A DNA stretch of 64,000 nucleotides from Nonomuraea sp. NEAU-A123 (GCF_018603905.1 NZ_JAHFZZ010000016.1:186001-250000), one strand, 5' to 3'; numbered from the stretch's first letter, positions 1-8,779 are shown. Numbers and translations: made by a program. Notes: a model not told the origin generated them from the sequence alone.

Positions 1-244
1 CGCCTTTCACGTTGGCGGCGCCCACGTTGCGTCCCTCGGGAATGCCCACGTTCGTCGGCAGTTCGACGGTCCGCACGCCGCCCGGCACCTGGTCCGGTGT
101 GCAGCCGTTGCCGACCACCACCACGTCCAGGTCGACGCCTTGCTGGGCGAGCAGGGAGTGCATCGCGACGGAGAACTCTTCGGGCCGGTCGTTCATGGTC
201 AGGACCACGACGCCGACCGTGGGGCGCGGGGTGCCAGTGCTCAC
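1..244 (-). CDS. Family 2 glycosyltransferase, N-terminal part
   Basis: Read on the minus strand from a GTG at 244, preceded by an AAGGAAG ribosome site. The first 80 or so residues show the GT2 (GT-A fold) opening: a hydrophobic strand (VGVVVLTMNDRP), then a helix, then DLDVVVVGNGC, where the nucleotide-sugar binding loop normally lies, then NVGIPEGRNVGA, a signature of rhamnosyl- and galactofuranosyl-type GT2 enzymes. It would transfer a sugar from a nucleotide donor to a glycan or lipid. The C-terminal part, with the metal-binding and acceptor regions, lies beyond the window start. Family call is firm; donor and acceptor unknown. Confidence 0.8.
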   Translation of the reverse strand, partial: MSTGTPRPTVGVVVLTMNDRPEEFSVAMHSLLAQQGVDLDVVVVGNGCTPDQVPGGVRTVELPTNVGIPEGRNVGAANVKG

Positions 245-472
245 TGGTCTTCCTTTGCTGCCTCAGGCGCGCTGGTACCAACGACGTCATATTCGTTCGG
301 CCACCGCTCACCGTGTCGCCATGACGTCGTCACACCACGGACGCCCCACCTTAATAGGCGGAGATGGTCGGCGGGGGCCGATCGGACCGCGCGTGGCAAG
401 ATGTCGATGCACCCAGGCACCACCTTCGACCATCGCGCCGGCGTGGAGACGTTCTAGCGAGAGGGAGGACGC

Positions 473-832
473 GTGACAGTGGCACGAGTACTGGTGGTCG
501 GCCTCGATCCCGCCGAGATCCAGGGCTGGGACCCGGAGCCGATCCAGGCGGCGATAGCACGCGGTCAGGCCCGTTTCGACGATCATGGCATCGAGGCCGA
601 CTGGTGCCTGCTGGCACTCGACAAGAACCCCGAAGGAGCGCTCGTAGAGGCGCTGACCCGCGAACCCTACGGCTGCGTGGTGATCGGGGGCGGCATCCGC
701 AAGCACGAGCCGCTACTCGAATTCTTCGAGAAGGCGGTCAACCTGGTCCGGCAGTACGCGCCCGACGCGGCCATCGCCTTCAACAGCAGCCCCGAGGACT
801 GCGCCGACGCGGCTCTACGGTGGCTGCGCTGA
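473..832 (+). CDS. Conserved hypothetical protein, 119 aa
   Basis: Starts at a GTG 7 bases after a strong GAGGGAGGA ribosome site. The sequence reads as a single small alpha/beta domain: an N-terminal strand ARVLVVGL, a long amphipathic helix (residues 20-35), a second strand, and GCVVIGGGIRKHE around residues 65-75, which looks like a glycine-rich turn after a strand. No signal peptide or membrane segment. It stands alone, divergent from the glycosyltransferase. I do not recognise a named family. Confidence 0.75.
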   Translation: MTVARVLVVGLDPAEIQGWDPEPIQAAIARGQARFDDHGIEADWCLLALDKNPEGALVEALTREPYGCVVIGGGIRKHEPLLEFFEKAVNLVRQYAPDAAIAFNSSPEDCADAALRWLR

Positions 833-833
833 C

Positions 834-921
834 CCAGCAGCTGTTCAAGGAGCACGTCGGCGTCCCGCCCAGCGTCTACCGCGACACGTTCGCCCGTACA
901 TCCCAGACAATTACCGCCTGA
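834..921 (+). pseudogene. C-terminal remnant of an AraC-family regulator
   Basis: Directly after the stop of the preceding gene, and in another frame, the bases encode QLFKEHVGVPPSVYRDTF and about ten more residues before a TGA at 919-921. F..H.G..P..YR..F is the hallmark of the second helix-turn-helix of AraC/GlxA regulators. The first helix-turn-helix and everything upstream are missing, so this is a gene tail left by a deletion. Confidence 0.6.
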
Positions 922-926
922 GGCTC

Positions 927-1316
927 TTAAGGCGTGTCGACGTAAACACTGATTTCGATGAGGTTGCGGTCGGGGTCGCGCACGTAGACGCTTTCGATCG
1001 ACCCCAGGGCGCCGGTACGGTGGACCGGCCCCTCCTCGATCTCCACATTGTGCCTTGCCAACTCGGCCATGACCTGCTCCAGCGGGACTCCGCTGATCAG
1101 GCAGAGATCAGCGCTGCCGGGCACGGCGTGGGCGGCCTTCGGCTCGAACTCGCTGCCTGCCTCGTGCAAATTGATCTTTGATTGGCCGAACGCGAGCGCC
1201 TTGCGCCCGTCGCCGAAAGTGACCGGCTCCATGCCGAGAACGCGGCTGTAGAAGTCAACCGTCGCCGCCACATCGGCGACGGTCAGCACCAGGTGGTCGA
1301 GGCGGTCGATACGCAT
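927..1316 (-). CDS. VOC-family (glyoxalase/bleomycin-resistance fold) protein
   Basis: 129 aa from an ATG at 1316 preceded by GAGGGGATCCCTG; in-frame ATGs upstream lack a ribosome site. It opens with RIDRLDHLVLTVADV, the first beta-alpha module with the metal-ligand His, then DFYSRVLGM, and ends with the second module YVRDPDRNLIEISVY, including the C-terminal metal-ligand Glu. This is a complete two-module VOC domain, likely a metal-dependent dioxygenase, isomerase or small-molecule binding protein. Substrate cannot be read from the sequence. Confidence 0.85.
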   Translation of the reverse strand: MRIDRLDHLVLTVADVAATVDFYSRVLGMEPVTFGDGRKALAFGQSKINLHEAGSEFEPKAAHAVPGSADLCLISGVPLEQVMAELARHNVEIEEGPVHRTGALGSIESVYVRDPDRNLIEISVYVDTP

Positions 1317-1388
1317 CAGGGATCCCCTCATCGCGGCAGGTGGCCATAGTGACACGCGCTTATGGCTTCTTTCCCATCGAAGCGGGGG

Positions 1389-2570
1389 TCAGTTCGACCG
1401 GCGGGCGACGGCCGGCATCAGGATGAAGGCGAACAGGGCGCACAGGATGCCCGTCGCGGCGCAGGCCCACCACAGCGCGTGGGCCTGGAACAGGACAGCG
1501 CCAGCGGCAGGCCCGGCGAAGCGGGCGATGGAGGTGGTCCAGCCGTACAGTGCCTGGTAGGTGCCGTGTGCGCCGCCGGGGGTGAGATCGGCGATCAGGG
1601 CCGCCTCGAAGCCCGCCATGCCGATCTCGCCGATCGACCACAGCACCACCGTGGCCACGTAGTGCCAGGGCCGACTGGCCACGCCGGTCAGCGCGAGGCC
1701 GACGCCCACCACGGTCATGGAGACGCCGAGGACCGGCAGGCGGGGCAGCCGGGACAGCCAGGTGATGAACAGCGGCTGGAAGATCACCACGATGGCGCCG
1801 TTGACGGTGATGAGCAGCCCGTAGAAGGAGGCCGGGAGCCCGTCGGCGGCCAGGGCCAGGGGCAGCGCGTACGAGGCCTGCGCGTACAGGATCAGGCCGA
1901 TCAGCAGGAAGATCAGCGCGGCCAGCAGCACCCGGTCGCGGGCCGCGATCGCGTACCCGTTGCGCGCGGGCTTGGGCGCGGCTTTGTCGTGGCCGCGCGG
2001 GATGCCGACGTACACGATCACGGCGAACGCGACGCTCGTGGTGACGTCCAGGATCACCAGGAGCCAGAACCCGTGGGCGAGCAGCAGGCCGGCGATGGCG
2101 CCGGCGGCGGCGGTGCCGACGTTGACCGCCCAGTGCATCAGCCCGAACGCCTTGGCCCGCAGGTGCGGCGGGGTGGTCTCGGCCACCAGCGCCGAGGCGG
2201 CGGGCCGGTAGACGTCGCCGGCCAGCCCCATGGCCAGGGCCGATGCCATGAGCCAGGCCAGGCTGCCGGCGACGCCGATGAGGATCAGGCAGGTCGCGGT
2301 GGCCAGCAGGCCGCCGATCAGCGTGAGACGGCGGCCGAACCGATCGGCCAGGTACCCGCCCAGTGGTTGCCCGCCCAGGCCACCCAGCCCGTACGCCGAG
2401 ACGACGGCGGCGATCTGCGCGGCCGCGTACCCTCGACCGGTCATGTAGAACACCAGGAACGGCAGCACGACCCCGCCGAACCGGTTGACCAACTGGCCGG
2501 AGAACAGTAACCAGAACACCTTGGGCAGCCCCTGGAACATGGTGGGGCGGGCCGGAGCCGTGATCGTCAT
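1389..2570 (-). CDS. MFS transporter (drug-efflux type)
   Basis: 393 aa from an ATG at 2570; the open frame continues upstream but there overlaps the regulator gene antisense. About 12 hydrophobic segments are visible. Between segments 2 and 3 it has GGYLADRFGRRLTLIGG, the classic MFS motif A (G...DR.GRR). The protein is probably a proton-driven efflux pump in the cytoplasmic membrane. The ArsR-type regulator lies 56 bases upstream on the same strand, so the two are likely co-transcribed and the pump controlled by that regulator. Confidence 0.88.
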   Translation of the reverse strand: MTITAPARPTMFQGLPKVFWLLFSGQLVNRFGGVVLPFLVFYMTGRGYAAAQIAAVVSAYGLGGLGGQPLGGYLADRFGRRLTLIGGLLATATCLILIGVAGSLAWLMASALAMGLAGDVYRPAASALVAETTPPHLRAKAFGLMHWAVNVGTAAAGAIAGLLLAHGFWLLVILDVTTSVAFAVIVYVGIPRGHDKAAPKPARNGYAIAARDRVLLAALIFLLIGLILYAQASYALPLALAADGLPASFYGLLITVNGAIVVIFQPLFITWLSRLPRLPVLGVSMTVVGVGLALTGVASRPWHYVATVVLWSIGEIGMAGFEAALIADLTPGGAHGTYQALYGWTTSIARFAGPAAGAVLFQAHALWWACAATGILCALFAFILMPAVARRSN

Positions 2571-2626
2571 GCCAGCATGGTGGGGGCGGCCCGCGGGGTG
2601 AGGCGACACATTCGGCCCCCGCCGAA

Positions 2627-3595
2627 TCAACTGTCCATCAGGGCGTGGGCGCGGGGAGTGCGCACGTAGAGCATGGCCCGGCCGACGCGATGCTTGGTGA
2701 CCAGGCCGGCCGACCGCAGCAGCGTGAGCTGCTCGGAGACGTTCGCGGGCGACAGGCCGGTACGGCGGGACAGGTCGGTGGTGGAGGCCGGTACATCCAG
2801 TTCGCTGAGCAGCAGGGCTCGGGAACGGCCGATGACGGCGGCCAGCGCGTCGGGCGCGGGCGCGGTGCCGCGCTCCCACAGGGTGGCGATGGCGCGTACC
2901 GGATAGGTGATGATCGGCTGGCCGGGTGAGTCGGTGCGGTAGAACAGGCCGGGCCAGACGAAGATGGACGCGGCCAGCAGCAGCCCCTCGCCGGCCAGCA
3001 CCCGGGACATCTCCTCGGGGCGCTGTTCCAGGTGCAGGTTGCGGCCTTCCCAGCGGATGGCCGGGTGCATGTCCGCGAACACGCCGGCGGGGCCGTGTTC
3101 GGCGTATTGCCTGGTGCGATAGAGCAGGTCGCCTTCGAGCAGGTTGCGCATGCGTGGCCAGTGCGGGGCGAAGGCGAGCTGCCAGTAGGTCTCGATGGCG
3201 AGCACCAGCCGTTCGAGGCCCACGGCCGGATCCTGGTGCAGCTCCGCGGCGCAGCCGGTCAGCGGGCCGAGCTCGCTCGCCATGCGGTCGAGGTCGGCGC
3301 GGATGACTTCGTGGGGGGTGGCGCGCAGCACCGCCAGCTCCCCCGCCAGGTCTGGCGTCGGACCGGTGGGGACGGGGCAGAGGAAGTCGGGGATGTAGCC
3401 GGAGCCGGTGATGAGGTCGAGCAGCGGCCCGAGCTCACTGCCGAGCTGCGGGCGTACCTGCTTGAACCAGGGCAGATGCAGGGCGCGCCGGGCGGGTGTA
3501 CGCAGCGCGTGGACGCTGGCGGCGACCTCCCGCAGCGGGGAGAAGGCGAACCTGAGAAAGGACAGGTCATAGGCGGAGAACGCCAGCGTGAGCAT
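2627..3595 (-). CDS. DUF5937 / ArsR-type winged-helix transcriptional regulator
   Basis: 322 aa from an ATG at 3595 with AAGGAG nine bases upstream. The N-terminal 220 residues match the DUF5937 layout (LTLAFSAYDLSFLRFAFSPL, then a conserved LHLPWFKQVRP). The C-terminus is an ArsR winged helix: LLSELDVPASTTDLSRRTGL, then SPANVSEQLTLLRSAGLV as the recognition helix. It probably senses a ligand through the large N-terminal domain and regulates the adjacent MFS exporter. No metal-binding CxC motif is visible, so it is not a metal sensor of the usual ArsR kind. Confidence 0.85.
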   Translation of the reverse strand: MLTLAFSAYDLSFLRFAFSPLREVAASVHALRTPARRALHLPWFKQVRPQLGSELGPLLDLITGSGYIPDFLCPVPTGPTPDLAGELAVLRATPHEVIRADLDRMASELGPLTGCAAELHQDPAVGLERLVLAIETYWQLAFAPHWPRMRNLLEGDLLYRTRQYAEHGPAGVFADMHPAIRWEGRNLHLEQRPEEMSRVLAGEGLLLAASIFVWPGLFYRTDSPGQPIITYPVRAIATLWERGTAPAPDALAAVIGRSRALLLSELDVPASTTDLSRRTGLSPANVSEQLTLLRSAGLVTKHRVGRAMLYVRTPRAHALMDS

Positions 3596-3844
3596 GTCCG
3601 GGGGCTCCTTGGATTCGGCTGCGGCCGAATGTATCGCAGAGGCCCGCGCCGCGTCATCGCCACCCAGGACGACGTCCTGCTGGGGCGCGGAACGTGCGAC
3701 TGCTGGGCCGGCCACTGGCCCACGTCGGACTTCCAGCCCTTCGCCGACTTCATCAAGGCGGTCGCGCCGATTCCGGCCAGGCTTTTGGGGACGGCCGGCC
3801 CTTGTGTCACGGGGTTGTCCACCTCCTCTTCTTGACAGGCGGTG

Positions 3845-5470
3845 TCACGGGCGGGCGCCCAGGGCGCGGAAGTAGTCGCTCACGGATGCGAAGTCGACGC
3901 TGTCGCCGCGGAAGCCGACGTACTTGTCCGGGCGGATCAGGTACAGGCTGGGGCGGCGCACGCCGTAGCGGTTGTGCGCCTCGCTGCGCAGGTCGGCGAA
4001 GACTCCGTTCATGGGGTCGTGCGGCAGATGGCCGCGGGTGATGACATGGACCTCGCCGTGCCCGGCCATCGCCTCGTGTGCGGAGGCCTGCCAGGCGGCC
4101 AGCGTGGCGGAGTCCGTCGTGTCCGCCGCGAACAGGACGAGGTGGTGGCCCGGCGTCCGGAGGATGTGGCGGAGCGCCACCGGCCCCTCACGGTTCTCAA
4201 CGTAGGCGTCCCGTACCAGCTCGCCGGCTTCCGGTCCGGTGCAGGCGACGTCACTCCACGCCCTGGCCTGTGACTCGTGCCAGCGTTCGAAGACGAGGTC
4301 ACTGTCGCGGTAGTGGACGAGATGTTCGCCGAAGGCGTTCGACAGCCGCTGCTGCACGGGATTGAGCCGGCCGAACAGGCGCAGCGCGTGCCGCCTGGCT
4401 CTGCGGGCGACCAGCGTGCTGCCGGTGGCGGCCTTCGTGGTGGCCGAGGTCGCCTCGACCACGGCCTTGACCACGGGCCACCGTTCGGCCTGATAGCTGT
4501 CCAGGAGGGACTCCTCGGCGCGCCCGGTGACGACGAGCGCGAGTTTCCAGCCCAGGTTGTAGGCGTCCTGCATGCCCGTGTTCATGCCCTGGCCGCCCAC
4601 CGGGCTGTGGCTGTGCGCGGCGTCGCCGGCCAGGAGGATCCGGCCCTCGCGAAGCCGGTCGGCCAGGCTCTCGCGGGCCACGAACGACGAACTCCACTGC
4701 AGATCGCGTACGCGAGAGTCCAGGGGCGTGCGTTCGGCGACGTAGGCGGCGAAGTCGTCCAGCCCTGGAGTCTGTGGCGGCCGGTCGTCCGGCGTGCTGG
4801 CCAGGATGCGCCAGTAGCCCCCGATCATGGGGAAGACGGCCACGAGGCCGGACTTGCCGAAGTAGACATGGAAGCGGTCGCGCGTGAGCGGCCAGTCCAC
4901 GGCGACGTCGCCCAGGATGAACCCCCGCTTCAGGTCGGCTCTCTCCCGGGTGATTCCCGCCGTCTCGCGCACGGTGCTGTGGGCGCCGTCGGCGCCGATC
5001 AGCCACCCGGTTTCGCACCGTTCGCCGCGTCCGTCCTCGTGGCCGAGTTCCACGCTGACGCTGTGCTCGCCGGTCTGCTGGCCGACCAGGCGGGTGCCCC
5101 ATTCGATGATGACTCCGAGTTCGGCGGCGCGCTCGCGCAGCAGCGCGACCGTCTGCCACTGCGGAATGCACAGGTCCAGCGGGAACGGGGAGTCCACGGC
5201 CGTCACGTCCATCTCGGCCAGGGCCGTCGTGCCCTGGTAGAAGTTCAGGGTGTGCAGCGGGACGCCTCGTTCGATGGCGGCTTGGGCCAGCCCGAGATCG
5301 TCCAGCATCTCCAGCGATCTCGCCACGATCGACACCGCTCGACTCTCCCGGTGGTCCGCGCGCCCGGCGTCGATGATCCGTGGGATCACTCCCCGCCGTG
5401 CCAGGTCGATGGCCAGCACCAGGCCGGTCGGCCCCGCGCCGACGATGAGAACGTCCGATTTTGTAGTCAC
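3845..5470 (-). CDS. FAD-dependent aromatic-ring monooxygenase (PheA/TfdB class)
   Basis: 541 aa from a GTG at 5470 with AGAGGGTGGG upstream. The N-terminal Rossmann motif is LIVGAGPTGLVLAIDLARRG; the second FAD motif RILLAGDAAHSHSPVGGQGM lies near residue 290. Residues 400-541 look like the thioredoxin-like C-terminal domain of phenol hydroxylase and PgaE-type enzymes. Expected reaction: NADPH- and O2-dependent hydroxylation of a phenolic or polyketide ring. The 5' region carries a TetR-type operator, and a TetR gene lies immediately upstream on the same strand, so induction by an aromatic ligand is likely. Confidence 0.88.
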   Translation of the reverse strand: MTTKSDVLIVGAGPTGLVLAIDLARRGVIPRIIDAGRADHRESRAVSIVARSLEMLDDLGLAQAAIERGVPLHTLNFYQGTTALAEMDVTAVDSPFPLDLCIPQWQTVALLRERAAELGVIIEWGTRLVGQQTGEHSVSVELGHEDGRGERCETGWLIGADGAHSTVRETAGITRERADLKRGFILGDVAVDWPLTRDRFHVYFGKSGLVAVFPMIGGYWRILASTPDDRPPQTPGLDDFAAYVAERTPLDSRVRDLQWSSSFVARESLADRLREGRILLAGDAAHSHSPVGGQGMNTGMQDAYNLGWKLALVVTGRAEESLLDSYQAERWPVVKAVVEATSATTKAATGSTLVARRARRHALRLFGRLNPVQQRLSNAFGEHLVHYRDSDLVFERWHESQARAWSDVACTGPEAGELVRDAYVENREGPVALRHILRTPGHHLVLFAADTTDSATLAAWQASAHEAMAGHGEVHVITRGHLPHDPMNGVFADLRSEAHNRYGVRRPSLYLIRPDKYVGFRGDSVDFASVSDYFRALGARP

Positions 5471-5484
5471 AAACCCACCCTCTT

Positions 5485-5502
5485 AGAACGAATGATCGTT
5501 CT
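5485..5502. promoter_or_regulatory. TetR-type operator upstream of the monooxygenase
   Basis: Perfect inverted repeat AGAACGA-atga-TCGTTCT, 7-bp arms with a 4-base spacer, 15 bases upstream of the monooxygenase start. Three related sites occur around the neighbouring TetR gene, which supports a shared operator. Confidence 0.75.
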
Positions 5503-5535
5503 TTTTAGAAGAGCACGGTTGAGCCGCGACCGTCA

Positions 5536-5553
5536 AGAGCGAATGTTCATTCT
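5536..5553. promoter_or_regulatory. Second TetR-type operator, just past the TetR gene stop
   Basis: AGAGCGAATGTTCATTCT matches the first site at 15 of 18 bases and sits between the TetR stop codon and the monooxygenase promoter. A tandem pair of sites 51 bases apart fits cooperative repression. Confidence 0.55.
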
Positions 5554-6162
5554 CTATTGGGCGGCTTGCGCAGGCGCCGACATCAGGGCTCGCATGCCGT
5601 TCCTGAAGGCCGCCGAATCCGCGTGACCGTACACCGCGCGGCGCACCAGGAACCCGTCGACCAGAGCCATCAGGACATCGGCCACGTGCTCGGCAGGGAC
5701 GTCGGCGGGAAGCAGCCCGCGCTGCTGATGCCGCGCCACGAGGCCACCGACCACGCCGCGGGCCTCCGCCATGACCTCCTTCAGTTTCGTGCACAGCGAC
5801 GGCGATCGCAGCGCCTCCGACCAGACCTGGACCAGCAGTTGGGCCGACTCCTGCGATCCGGACAGCGGCGGGCGCTCGACCCCCAGCACGAGATCGACGA
5901 TGTTGTCCAGATCCGGCGGCCGCGCGCCGTCGTCCGCCTCGAACGCCGACGCGACCTCGGCGAGAGCCTCGGCGGCGGTCGCCGCGATGATGTCGTCCTT
6001 GCTCTTGAAGTAGCGGTAGACGGCCCCGGCCGACAACTCGGCCTCAGTCAGCACGTCCTGCATGGACGTGGCATGGAAGCCGTTGCGGATGAAGCAGTGC
6101 CGGGCGGCGTCCAGGATCTGGCGGCGGCGGGCTTCGAGGTGCTCCTTGGGCATGCGTGCCAT
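5554..6162 (-). CDS. TetR-family transcriptional regulator
   Basis: 202 aa from an ATG at 6162 (MARMPKEHLEARRR); an ATG at 6153 is an alternative. Residues 10-55 form the TetR helix-turn-helix: RRRQILDAARHCFIRNGF, then TSMQDVLTEAELSAGAVY, RYFKSKDDII. The remainder is the all-helical ligand domain. It is flanked on both sides by copies of an AGAACGAA...TTCGTTCT motif, so it should repress itself, the downstream monooxygenase and the divergent DoxX gene. Confidence 0.9.
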   Translation of the reverse strand: MARMPKEHLEARRRQILDAARHCFIRNGFHATSMQDVLTEAELSAGAVYRYFKSKDDIIAATAAEALAEVASAFEADDGARPPDLDNIVDLVLGVERPPLSGSQESAQLLVQVWSEALRSPSLCTKLKEVMAEARGVVGGLVARHQQRGLLPADVPAEHVADVLMALVDGFLVRRAVYGHADSAAFRNGMRALMSAPAQAAQ

Positions 6163-6175
6163 GGGATCACAACGT

Positions 6176-6193
6176 AGAACGAACATTCGTACT
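6176..6193. promoter_or_regulatory. TetR-type operator at the TetR start
   Basis: AGAACGA-acat-TCGTACT, arms matching at 6 of 7 bases, 13 bases upstream of the TetR start codon. Same consensus as the site at 5485-5502; suggests autorepression. Confidence 0.65.
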
Positions 6194-6219
6194 TGACAAC
6201 TTTGCCGCCTCTCTCTTAA

Positions 6220-6237
6220 AAAAGGAATGTTCGTTCT
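6220..6237. promoter_or_regulatory. TetR-type operator upstream of the DoxX gene
   Basis: AAAAGGAATGTTCGTTCT: the right arm TCGTTCT is identical to the site at 5485-5502 and the left arm matches at 5 of 7 bases. It lies 22 bases before the DoxX start, placing that gene in the same small regulon. Confidence 0.55.
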
Positions 6238-6259
6238 CTCTTCTGCGAAAGGTCGTACC

Positions 6260-6628
6260 ATGGCGTTTGTCGCCAACGCACTGAGCGCTCTGGTCGCGCT
6301 CGTCTTCCTGCTCGCCGGCGCCCAGAAGGTCCTGCTACGGGATCCCGTGACGGCCAACCTGCTCAGGCTCGGCGTCGGCTCGACAATGACCCGAGCGATC
6401 GGCGCCCTGGAGATCGCCGGCGCGCTCGGGCTCGCGGCCGGCCTCTGGCTCAAACCGCTCGCCATCACGGCCGCAGCCGGTCTCACGCTGCTGTTGATCG
6501 GCGCAGTGGGATTCCACCTCCGCGCCCGCGACTTCACGCACCGGCGCCACCGCTCCCACGCCGTGGCGCCCGTGGTGCTGGCCGTGGTCACCGGAACAAC
6601 CATGGCCTTGTTGCTCGCGACTTCCTGA
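6260..6628 (+). CDS. DoxX-family small membrane protein
   Basis: 122 aa from an ATG at 6260; the open frame extends upstream into the operator, which argues against the earlier start. Four hydrophobic segments: residues 1-20 (ending LLAGAQKVL, typical of DoxX), 50-68, 70-90 and 105-122. The short interhelical AGALEIAGALGLAAGL pattern is standard for the family. Function in actinomycetes is unclear; DoxX-like proteins have been tied to redox and membrane stress. Divergent from the TetR gene and sharing its operator motif. Confidence 0.8.
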   Translation: MAFVANALSALVALVFLLAGAQKVLLRDPVTANLLRLGVGSTMTRAIGALEIAGALGLAAGLWLKPLAITAAAGLTLLLIGAVGFHLRARDFTHRRHRSHAVAPVVLAVVTGTTMALLLATS

Positions 6629-6888
6629 GCGAAGAGCGCAATGACAGCACACTTTGCGCCGCCCTTGAGCGTCTTCGCCCTCTCGCTTGGACATGGGCCT
6701 GCCGAGCCACGGTTTACGAGCTCTGCTCCAGCGGAAGTCGTGGGCTCCTCCGTCGCACTGTCCAACTCGATGGCGGACACCAAGTGCATGAGACACCGCC
6801 GATGTCGACCAACGACGCGTGGTCCCTCTGGGCCAACCTGCTGGATGGAGCCGTCCGCCAGGCCGCAGCGTCCTTCCGAAAGAGTTAA

Positions 6889-7089
6889 GGCGCCGCCCAC
6901 CCCTCGACCGTTCTGCGCGCTGTTGCCTGTCTCGGCACCCCGTATCCGATCTTGATCGGTTTCGTCAGGACGACTAACCTGATCGCCGTGCTGCCGGAGG
7001 GCGGGGCCGTGGCGATCGCGTCACGCGGGAAGAGCCCCGACCACGACGAGTTGCTCGACCACGCCGCCATGGAGTTTGGGACCGACTGA
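6889..7089 (+). pseudogene. Possible decayed coding segment upstream of the 105-aa protein
   Basis: An open frame of 66 codons ends in a TGA two bases before the ATG of the next gene. Its C-terminal half (LIAVLPEGGAVAIASRGKSP, then DHDELLDHAAMEFGTD) has protein-like composition and the close spacing suggests a former operon. No good start codon or ribosome site is visible (only a TTG at 6952), so it is either a very short gene or the 3' end of one whose front is gone. From 6629 to 6888 I see nothing convincing. Confidence 0.35.
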
Positions 7090-7091
7090 CG

Positions 7092-7409
7092 ATGAGCGCA
7101 GAAGAGGATTTCCATCAGGTCGGTGCCGAGCTGGCCGACCTGGGTGTACGGATCTCCAGGATGATGGGGAGTCCCGCGCTCAAGGATCAGGCGGGGAAGG
7201 TGTTCGCGAGCCTGCAGCGCGACGGCGCGATGGTGTTCCGGCTGGTCAGGGACACTCCCGAACACACGACCGCGCTCCAGCTGGCCGGGGCGTCCCTGTT
7301 CGACCCCTCGGGGCAGGGCAGGGCGATAAAGGACTGGGTGGTCGTGCCCCACTCCTCGGCCGAGAAATGGACGGATCTGGCCGAGGCCGCCCTCAGCCGC
7401 CCACGCTGA
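7092..7409 (+). CDS. Hypothetical protein, 105 aa
   Basis: Begins ATGAGCGCAGAAGAG two bases after the stop of the preceding frame. Predicted mostly alpha/beta with no signal peptide or membrane segment; an N-terminal helical half (residues 5-50) and the strand VVVPHSSAEKWTDLAEAAL near the end. Not a family I recognise. It converges on the FAD monooxygenase at 7450. Confidence 0.65.
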   Translation: MSAEEDFHQVGAELADLGVRISRMMGSPALKDQAGKVFASLQRDGAMVFRLVRDTPEHTTALQLAGASLFDPSGQGRAIKDWVVVPHSSAEKWTDLAEAALSRPR

Positions 7410-7449
7410 TCAGTAGGCCATTGACCAAGGCGCGTGCCAGCATGCAGGC

Positions 7450-8772
7450 TCAGCGCTCCCCGAACACCGCGCGGCCGAGGGGCGGGACGGCTCCGCAGGT
7501 TCGGAAGAACCATCGAGCCGCTGATCGCTTCAGCGTGCTTCTGGTGATCGCACCTTCGGTGTTGCGCACCACCTCGCGGACCGTCTCGAACCCGTAGCGC
7601 AGCATGTCCGCCTCGTACGCGCGCAACGCCCGCGGCAACGGTTCCTCGCCGCGGTCGGCCGAGGTGAGCGCGGCGCAGAGCCGGTGCGCGTCGCGCAGCG
7701 CCGTGTTGCCGCCGAGCCCGCCGACCGGGGGCATCTGGTGGACGGCGTCTCCGAGCCCGGTGACGTTGCCGGTCTCCCACTGGTCGAGCGGTTCGGCGGC
7801 GCTGAACCCGGTCTGGTACAGGGTGTCCGGGGTCGAGGCGGTGAGGAGCCTGCGCAGGTCGGGATGCCACCCGGCCGTCCGCTCGGCCAGTAACTCCCGC
7901 ACCGCGGCCGGATCGTCCTGAGCCTTCGACGCGAAGCTCGCCGGGAGGGAGTCGCGGTGCATGATGAACGCCCACAGGACATAGTCGTCGTCATGCGAGT
8001 CCGCCAGCAGGTGCTCCGGGTCGAGCCCGAGCGCGCGTACCCGGTCGCCGAGTCTGGCGATGATCGCCGCAGGGTCCTCGCGCCTGCGGAAGATCGCGGT
8101 GAACAGGAAGTCCCTGCGCGGCCAGAAGACGTTCCGGCCGGCCAGCAGCCGCTCCGGCAGCCACCGGCGGTTCTCCTCGGTGAGGAACAGCTTGCCGGCG
8201 ACCGCCATCGCCGGCAGTGCGGTGCGGTCCGCCGCCGGGTGGAGCTGCGCCCACACCCGGGAGTTGGCGCCGTCGGCCGCGACAAGCACGTCGGCGGTCG
8301 CGGTGGTGCCGTCGGCGAACTTCGCCGTGACCGTCCCGTCGTCCGCCCGGGAGAAGCTGGTGAACTCCTTGCCGAAGCGGACGACGTCGTCCAGGCCGGC
8401 CAGCAACAGCTTGCGCAGTGTGACGCGGCTGACCGCGTGCTCGCTGGTGGTGGGGTCGAGCGGGTCATGTTCTGGGCCGTTCTGCCCGATGAGGATGAGT
8501 GGCCGCATCCGCTCGTCGAGGAAGCCGATCCCGGGTCCTGGATCGCCCGCGGTGGCCACCAGCAGCTCCCATAGGGCGGGTGGCAGGCAGGCGTGCAGGG
8601 CGACGCTCCCGGTCGGCTCGATGTTCAGCCGGAAGCCCTGGAGTCGTGAGTCGGCCGTGCGGTCGCGTTCGTACACGGTGACGCGCACGCCGGCTTGCTT
8701 CAGGCCCTGCGCCAGGCAGAGCCCGCCGATGCCGCCGCCGATCACGGCGACGTTCAAGCGCCGAGACAACAT
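7450..8772 (-). CDS. FAD-dependent monooxygenase (UbiH/PHBH-like)
   Basis: 440 aa from an ATG at 8772. N-terminal FAD motif VAVIGGGIGGLCLAQGLKQ, an acidic end of strand 2 (VYERDR), and the distal motif TGLGDAVHQMPPVGGLGGN near residue 340. There is no thioredoxin-like extension, unlike the monooxygenase at 3845. Likely a single-component flavin hydroxylase or epoxidase. The PadR gene ends 7 bases upstream and contributes the ribosome site (GGAAAGTAGG), so the two are translationally coupled. Confidence 0.87.
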   Translation of the reverse strand: MLSRRLNVAVIGGGIGGLCLAQGLKQAGVRVTVYERDRTADSRLQGFRLNIEPTGSVALHACLPPALWELLVATAGDPGPGIGFLDERMRPLILIGQNGPEHDPLDPTTSEHAVSRVTLRKLLLAGLDDVVRFGKEFTSFSRADDGTVTAKFADGTTATADVLVAADGANSRVWAQLHPAADRTALPAMAVAGKLFLTEENRRWLPERLLAGRNVFWPRRDFLFTAIFRRREDPAAIIARLGDRVRALGLDPEHLLADSHDDDYVLWAFIMHRDSLPASFASKAQDDPAAVRELLAERTAGWHPDLRRLLTASTPDTLYQTGFSAAEPLDQWETGNVTGLGDAVHQMPPVGGLGGNTALRDAHRLCAALTSADRGEEPLPRALRAYEADMLRYGFETVREVVRNTEGAITRSTLKRSAARWFFRTCGAVPPLGRAVFGER

Positions 8773-8779
8773 GGTGTTC

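Noticed and set aside
3596-3844. Weak coding signal between the DUF5937 and monooxygenase genes (plus: GHWPTSDFQPFADFIKAV; minus: KSLAGIGATALMKSAKGW)
   Set aside because: Both strands look plausible and neither has a family signature. A minus GTG with GGAGG upstream exists near 3810, but I cannot choose.
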